In this document: positions 57,833-64,000 of the stretch, piece after piece
Position numbering within the stretch: the first letter of the stretch is position 1
How the letters are laid out: the number at the start of each line of letters is the position of its first letter
Assembly: GCA_958510825.1 (NCBI GenBank)
Contig: OY294048.1
Location: 26,608,680 to 26,672,679 of the forward strand
Origin: Brachypterus glaber
Taxonomy: Eukaryota; Arthropoda; Insecta; Coleoptera; Kateretidae
Direction: 5' to 3'
Length of the DNA: 64,000 bases
Notes under the pieces: model-generated
What the model was told of the DNA's origin: nothing
What the model saw: only the letters and a program-made list of their open reading frames with translations
Databases searched by the model: none
Made by a program: the position numbers and the translations under genes

Positions 57833-58352
57833 GGGAGCGTTCAAGTATTACGTAACGCGAAATTTGGCCATTTTTGACCCCCACCCCCACGCGGCGTAAC
57901 ATTTTCGAGTCCCCCCCCTATTTGTTACGTAACATTTTGCAAAAAGTAAAAAAAAATGAAAGTAAACTTTGCTTTATGGTTTAAACCGGTTTTTAACCGG
58001 TTATTGTTTCCGTGTTTTAACCCAAAACCGGTCTGATGTAATTTCAGAAACCGGTTAACCGAAAACCGGTTATTGGCTATGGTTTTCGTTTGGACTTTTT
58101 CTAATTGTTTTTGTTTAGAGGATTTAGTTAACTGTTAACCACGCCGTGTGCAATAAAATTTGCAAGGAATCCGTCTCTTTAAGTCTAGATCATTGTTAAA
58201 AAAGTGATCCGATAAACATTTTATAAGTTTATAATTTTTTAAGTGTTACGTAACATTTTTACTGACACCCACCCCCCTCTGTAACGCGGCGTAACGTTTT
58301 CGAGACCCCCCAACCCCCCTCCTAGCGCGTTACGTAATACTTGAACGCTCCC
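57833..58352. mobile_element. 520-bp MITE of the GGGAACGTTCAAG family
   Basis: Ends GGGAGCGTTCAAGTATTACG / CGTAATACTTGAACGCTCCC, flanked by AAA on both sides (57830-57832, 58353-58355). C-rich subterminal blocks (GGCGTAACATTTTCGAG and its mirror) and repeated ACCGGTT motifs fill the interior. It lies close to the centre of the giant foldback. Confidence 0.8.
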
Positions 58353-59959
58353 AAATTAGTAAAAATAGCATGTATTTTTGAACGCGCACTTACATTAAAT
58401 CTCTTATTTCCAGGAAATTATAAAGATAAAGCAGTGCCATCTGAATCTCAGATTCAGAACTAGAAAGAAATAACTTTTTTTAGAGTTAATGTGCAGTATT
58501 ATGTGCAGTTTTAATGTATATAAGCATATCAATAAGCTTATCCTAGTAAACAATGTAAGGAACACCCCTACATGCAGATTCACTTTAAAATTGATCTTGC
58601 CGAAAGGAATCAAATTACCCCGTCAGTCTCTACGGCAAATAACAAAAAAAAAATAATAGTTTAATGTACTGTATCCACTTTTTCTTCGCAGCGATGCTTC
58701 TTCGAGTTCATAGGTCATGAAAATAGTCAATATTTTTCGAAAAAATTACCCCAGCGCCACCTTTAGGCAAATATTTAAACTTTTTGTGAAAATCTAGTAA
58801 TCCATGATAGTCATATACGTACCAAAAATAAGTTAGTGAGTACTGAATTAATTTTTATATACCCAAAAAACTAAATTCAATGCCTACGTGCAGAGTCACT
58901 TTAAAATTGATTTTTCCGAAAGGAATCAAATTACCCCTAGTTAGTCTCTATGGTAAATTACAAAGAAAACTTTGTAGTTTAATGTGCCATGCCCACTTTT
59001 TCTGAGCAGCGTTGCTTCTTCGAGTCCATAGGTCATGAAAATGGTCAATATTTTTCGAAAAAATGACCACAGCGCCATCTTTAGGCAAACATTTAAACTT
59101 TTTTTTTTCGTGAAAATATAGTAATCCATGATAGTCATATACATACTAAAAATAATGTTAATGGGTATTGAAATAATTTTTATATACCCAAAAAACTAAA
59201 TTCAATGCCTACGTGCAGAGTCACTTTAAAATTGATTTTGCCGAAAGGAATCAAATTACCCCTAGTTAGACTCTATGGTAAATTACAAAGGAAACTTTGT
59301 AGTTTAATGTGCCATGCCCACTTTTTCTGAGCAGCGTTGCTTCTTCGAGTCCATAGGTCATGAAAATGGTAAATATTTTTCAAAAAAATGACCACAGCGC
59401 CATCTTTAGGCAAATATTTAAACTTTTTTTTTCGTGAACATCTAGTAATCCATGAGAGTCATACACATACCAAAAATAACGTTGATAGGTGTTTAAATAA
59501 TTTATATATACGCAAAAACAAAATTTTATCTTTTTTGGGGACCTTAAACTCTTTTGGTCCTAGAGGCCAAAGTTTTGGCCCAATCAAAGAAAAATTTTAG
59601 ATTTGACTCGTAGTTGTAGAAATAAGGAAAAAAAATATCATTTAAATCAAAAATGTGTTGGAGATCGACTGTTCGATTCTCTCGCGAAAGCATAGTTAAT
59701 GTCATCATCTAAAATTTTCTCAAGGCATCCTAGTCTTTATGTTGGCGGGGTCGTTCAATAATATAAATTCCATTTTTTAAGTTTTATTTAAATCAAAAAT
59801 TTACAACAAAGTTAATGTTTTTATTAAAGAAAGTATTTTAATTCTTTTAAATTTTGGCAATTAAAAATATTGTTATGTGCAAAAATATACTTGTGTAGAG
59901 CTCTAGTACAAAAACAAAAAAGAGTAGAGAACTTTTGTTTGGAGTCAATTAAAGATAAA

Positions 59960-60107
59960 TGAAGCGTCAAGTGGATGAAGGTGTTATATAACATTTTTTT
60001 AAATTTTTAAATTTCTATATTATCATAGCAGGGTCTTATACCTTCCTTATTCAATGAAAATTTAAAAAATAAAAAAAAATACATAACACCATCCACTTGA
60101 CGCTTCA
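59960..60107. mobile_element. 148-bp MITE, ends TGAAGCGTCAAGTGGATG
   Basis: TGAAGCGTCAAGTGGATG is mirrored by ATCCACTTGACGCTTCA; AAGGTGTTAT / ATAACACC continue the match. No clear target duplication. 59706-59959 and 60108-60369 show no gene. Confidence 0.75.
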
Positions 60108-60369
60108 ATTACGTCTATATTAACTGGTAAAAATTTCATTTTGATATCTTTGTTAATAACGCCACAAATCGTCTGATCTGTCTACAGTGAAACACGCAGT
60201 ATAAAGGGTGCCCGTTTTTTGAGCTTAAGCAAGGGTATCTCGGTTATTATAAGAGATACAAAATCGCTTAAATTAGGAAAAAGTTGCGCATTTTTATATG
60301 CTGATCAATAATCTGAAAGAAAAATTGACCTATCATCAACAGTCCTTAGTGAGAAACTAGGTTTTCGAA

Positions 60370-61400
60370 ATATTCAGACTCAGAAGACTGTAATTAAGCC
60401 AGTTTTTAATTACACACATGTCAGCTTCAGCCATTTCAAAGACCTCATCCCAACTTTCACCAACAATTACTATAGCAGTATCATCTGCATAAGATGATAT
60501 TACTTTTAATTTTAAGGCTGTAGATGCAGTTAATATAAACTAAAAATAATACAGGACCCAAGACAGTCACCTGAGGGCGCCTCTAGAGACTATCATAGGG
60601 TCACTAAGTGAATTACCAACTAACATATTGGGTGCATTGGGTGAGGTAATCTTCAAATATGGCTAAAGCTAAGCATCTTACACCCATTCTTTTCAACATT
60701 CTCAGCAGAAGACTGTGATCTAGCCAGGCATTTCTTATTATTGTCAATACCCTCAATAACCACCGTTAAAAAACCAAAAGTGCATGCTCACAACTACGTT
60801 TTTTCCTAAAACCGTATTGTTTATCACTAAATATTTTATTGTTCTCAATAAAATCAACTAACCTAAAAGTTTAGTTTTTTTATGCACTGCTCTAATACTT
60901 TAAAGAAGTTGTTTATGACTGAAATAGGTCGGTAGTTCGTAGCAATCTCCTTTTTTCCTGATTTATAAACGGTATTATTAAGGACTCTTTTAGGACTTTG
61001 GGTATTATAAAGTTAGTCAATATTAAATTCAAAATATGTTTGATAGGGTTAATTATATAGGGATGAATATGTTTTATTGTGCTCACCGATATTCCGTCAA
61101 TACCACTAGCTTTATTTTTTAACTGAGATATGTGAAGTACAAGCTCGTTTTCTGTTTAGGATACATAAACAAAGAACTGCGAATGGACATGCTATTTTCT
61201 GAATTTGGTGAAACTGGACTTGGATTAATAGATCCCACCATTTGATTTATTATTTCGGCAAAAAAAATTGAAATAATCTGCCTTACTTTTTTCGTTTTGT
61301 ATGATCGACTCTCTTTCCATTTGAAAAGAATGAGTTATGGACCAAAGTATGATTTTCGAAGCTTTAAGAGCTCACCACATTTAGAGTTTTGGAAAAAAAT
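60370..61400 (-). pseudogene. LINE reverse-transcriptase remnant
   Basis: Minus-strand translation in several frames gives, in order, ASGIDGISVSTIKHIHP (around 61120-61070), NYRPISVINNF or close to it (60945-60900), QYGFRKKRSCEHALL, a broken RGAPQG..VLGPVLF (around 60590-60560), and SSYADDTAIVIVGESWDEV (60500-60440). These are the standard blocks of non-LTR reverse transcriptases, including the YADD catalytic site. Frameshifts and stops show that it is dead. It directly adjoins the 3' side of the copia remnant. Confidence 0.8.
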
Positions 61401-61449
61401 CAAAATAGTCTTTTTCTGAAGATATTAGACCAACAATTAAGCGAATAAG

Positions 61450-64000
61450 CTAATTTAAGGCACTCTTAAAATAAGTTTTATTAAGAAATTACTAAAACGC
61501 TTGTTCCAGCATCTTGGTGCTTGTTTTAGCCCGTACAAACTTTTCTTTAGTTTGCAGACTCTTCTAGAACCATCGTTAAATCCTTCTGGTTGTTCATAAA
61601 AACAGTCTCTTCTAGTTCTCCATACAGGAAAGCTGTTGATATGTCAAACTGAATCAGATACATCTTTTCGCTTGCTGCAATACTTGAAATTGACCGAACT
61701 GTACCCATCTTTGCTACTTTAAGTTTGACTATAATCAACACCTTGACTTGGACTAAATCCTTTTATCACAAGTCTTGCCTTGTACTTATCTATACTTCCA
61801 TCAGGATTTGTCTTTAAACGAAAAACCCACTTACATGGAATAGCCTTGGCACCATCTGGTAAAGATGTCAGCTCCCATGTCTGGTTTTCTTGCAGTGAGT
61901 CAATTTCTTTATAGCTTTTTGCCAATCAGTACTCTGTTCACTCCTTAGCGCTTCTACATACGTCTCTGGATTCTCTATTGAATTGATCAGGTCTTCTGTT
62001 GACATGACATCTTGATAATACTGAGGCTTTTTAAGTGTTGATCGGTCTCTGAGACAGCGACTGATTGACTGTTCAACTTCATATTCATCTTCAAGCGTTG
62101 ATTCATTTTCATTATCATATTCTATATTGCTTTGATCTTCAACTAGAACTTCTGATTTTAAATCTGAGAATGGTAGCTTGATTAGTTCCTGGCATGTTCT
62201 TAGCTTTTCTTGAAAAATAACATCTCTGGATAAGACTACTTTGTTTTTTTCCAAATTCTGTAACGCTCATCACCCTCATATCCTACCAGATATCGCTTTA
62301 TGGCTTTCTGGTCAATTTTTATTCTTCTTTGCTTTGGAACGTGAAAGAAAAAAGTTGCTCCAATAATTCTTAAGTGTTTTATTCTTGGCTTCTTACCTAA
62401 CCAAAGTTCATATGGACTTCTACAGATGACTTCGCAGTTCTATTTAAAACATATACCGCAGTGCTGATTAACTCTACCCATATTGCCTCTGGAAACTTAA
62501 CTTATTTATTAGAATACTTAAATGTTCTTGCCATTTCAACTACTGTTCTATTGTCTCTTTCACTACCACCATTCTGCTCAGGCGTATATGGTGCTGTAAG
62601 TCTGTGCGATTCCATTAACTTCAAGAATTTATTTTACTTCCTTATTAACGAATTCACCTCCATTATCACTTAGCAACTGTCTAATGATATGTCCTGATGC
62701 CTTGGCATGTGTAATCATATGCAATAGTGCACTTTTAACTTCATCCTTATGCTTTATGATATACCCATAGCGAAATTTTGTGTAATTGTCCTTAAATTCT
62801 ACCAAATATCGCTTCTTTTCAAATGATTCATCAAATGGTCCACATACGTCAACTGAAATAAGCTCACCAGGTTTGGACTTTTGCTCTTTGCAGGCTCCCT
62901 GGTGCCAAAAGGTAGACAATGCGATGTCGTTTATCTTGATGTCCCCATCTCTCATGGTATAACTGTAAAATTGAATTATTATCTACAGCAAGATTAACTC
63001 CGACTTTATACTCTGGAATAATGCGTTTAATAACTGATTTATACAGAGTTCCATTTATCTCACGAACTCCTTTAAGTACTGTCTTCCCATCAACGTTAAG
63101 CCAACATGTTTTCGGCGTAGATTTAAATTCACTATTGTGATTCTTATCCTGTGCAGCTAAAACAGAGAATAAGTTTTTGGAAATTTCGGGAATAAACCAC
63201 ACATCATTTAAAGTAAACTCAAGGACTTTATCTCCAATAGTTGACTGAATACAAATATTTCCCATTCCAACTGCATTCAAAATTTCCTTTCCTGCTGATT
63301 GTACCCGTTAAGGACTCTCAAACTCCTTGAACTTCACAAAAAAGTGAGGACAATTAGTCAAGTGCTTGGTTGCTCCGTTATCAATCCACCAATCTGATGA
63401 ATTTGTCCCAAAATTAAATACTTCAGTTGGACTAGTAAGAAGAGCTACATCGGTAATTACTGAATTGCTCTGATTGTTAACCGCTGCTCTTGATTCTTTG
63501 GCCGGTCTTCCATCAGCTATCCATTTTCTGCACTCGATTACCCAATTTCCCTACTTCTTGTAATAATTACAAGTATCAAACCTTTTTGGATGATTTTTAT
63601 TTATGTTTACTTTATTATCTTGATTCTTCTGCGTTGCTTTTGCCAATAGTGCTTCTTGACCAGCTTCAATGTTACTTGCATTTTTTGTGAAATTTCTTTT
63701 ATACATACACAGCTGTGTAGTTAACTCATCAAATGTTTTCTCATGATTTTTAGTTAGCAACATCCAACTTGAACGAAACGTTTCAAATGTACTTGGCAAT
63801 ATATGCAACGTCTTGCAAAACTAGCATTAAGTCTGGTAGCACATGCTCACCATTATCTTTAAGTCCATTATTCAGCTCATTCCATAGGCTTCTTAACTTT
63901 GCAATATGCGTAGAAACATCTAAACCTGCACACTGGGCTTGAATATATTTTAGGGTAAATGGGATTGGCAACGCTAAACTACAGTGCATTTCATTAGAAT
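61450..64000 (-). pseudogene. Ty1/copia retrotransposon, gag to start of RT, broken
   Basis: Reading right to left: gag-like helices (THIAKLRSLWNEL, 63920-63880), a degenerate zinc knuckle (CNYYKK then ECRKWIADGRP, about 63570-63500), protease with DNGATKHLT in place of the usual DSGAT-type motif (about 63400-63360), GAG-pre-integrase (QLYHERWGH, near 62965), integrase (DVCGPF, then LSDNGGEFVN near 62670), and RT starting [57 protein letters not shown] (about 61540-61500). RT catalytic core, RNase H and the 3' LTR are missing after about 61450; the 5' LTR would lie beyond the window. Several frameshifts. Order gag-pr-int-RT is diagnostic of copia. Confidence 0.85.

Larger units (their letters stand above)
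55999..59705. mobile_element. Giant foldback with ~320-bp tandem units in both arms
   Basis: Outer ends GGCATTTAACTATG / CATAGTTAATGTC, then TTTTCGCGAGAGAA / TCTCTCGCGAAA. The left arm has units marked by GATGGCGCTG at 56308, 56626, 56948 and 57261; the right arm has the complement at about 58753, 59071 and 59397. Each unit carries ATTCCTTTCGGCAAAATC and CATGACCTATG. The loop (57300-58380) holds a coding-like fragment and a nested MITE. No transposase is recognised. Confidence 0.8.

Noticed and set aside
58404..59600. Frames of 67-70 codons in the right arm of the giant foldback
   Set aside because: They fall in the tandem units, are not maintained between units and have no domain.

Overview
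This window is AT-rich, repeat-dense nuclear DNA from an animal, most likely an insect or other arthropod. The evidence is a spliced, FRG1-like host gene, decayed Jockey-type and RNase H-bearing LINEs, a Ty1/copia retrotransposon, and many palindromic non-autonomous DNA transposons. There are no operons, ribosome binding sites, CRISPR arrays, rRNA genes or convincing tRNA genes. One 200-base run of N marks an assembly gap.

Only one host gene is recognised with confidence: the last two exons of an FRG1-like gene on the + strand (21519-21721 and 38946-39093). They are separated by a 17.2 kb intron packed with repeats. Three further exon-like segments are weaker: a minus-strand exon with an ATG at 48048-48150, a small spliced membrane-protein-like reading frame at 24059-24274, and a minus-strand segment at 29264-29370.

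Layout. 1-10000: nested transposons. A 5.8 kb TTAA-flanked element with satellite-like inverted arms sits inside a short TA-flanked MITE, which a LINE has also hit. The opposite arm of a larger palindrome keeps the unoccupied version of both sites. 10000-16400: degenerate tandem repeats and MITE fragments. 16397-18468: a frameshifted orphan gene with Cys clusters, possibly a transposase. 18557-19225: a TTAA MITE. 21519-39093: FRG1 3' part and its intron, holding several foldback MITEs. 39800-49400: a tandem duplication, nested MITEs, the gap, and a candidate host exon. 49455-55143: two opposed Jockey-like LINE copies, one interrupted by another LINE, the other by a 1.16 kb foldback MITE. 55999-59705: a second giant foldback with ~320-bp tandem units and a coding fragment in its loop. 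60370-64000: a LINE reverse-transcriptase remnant and a copia element reading off the right edge on the minus strand.

The main theme is repeated, layered insertion of palindromic DNA elements. Four recurrent insertion types can be separated by their flanks: TTAA (piggyBac-like), TA (Tc1/mariner-like; termini CAGGGTG, CCGGGTGAG and TCGTC), 3-bp duplications (ends GGGAACGTTCAAG), and an 8-bp duplication (ends CAACGAACTAATAAC). Several insertions can be checked within the window because an empty copy of the target is also present.
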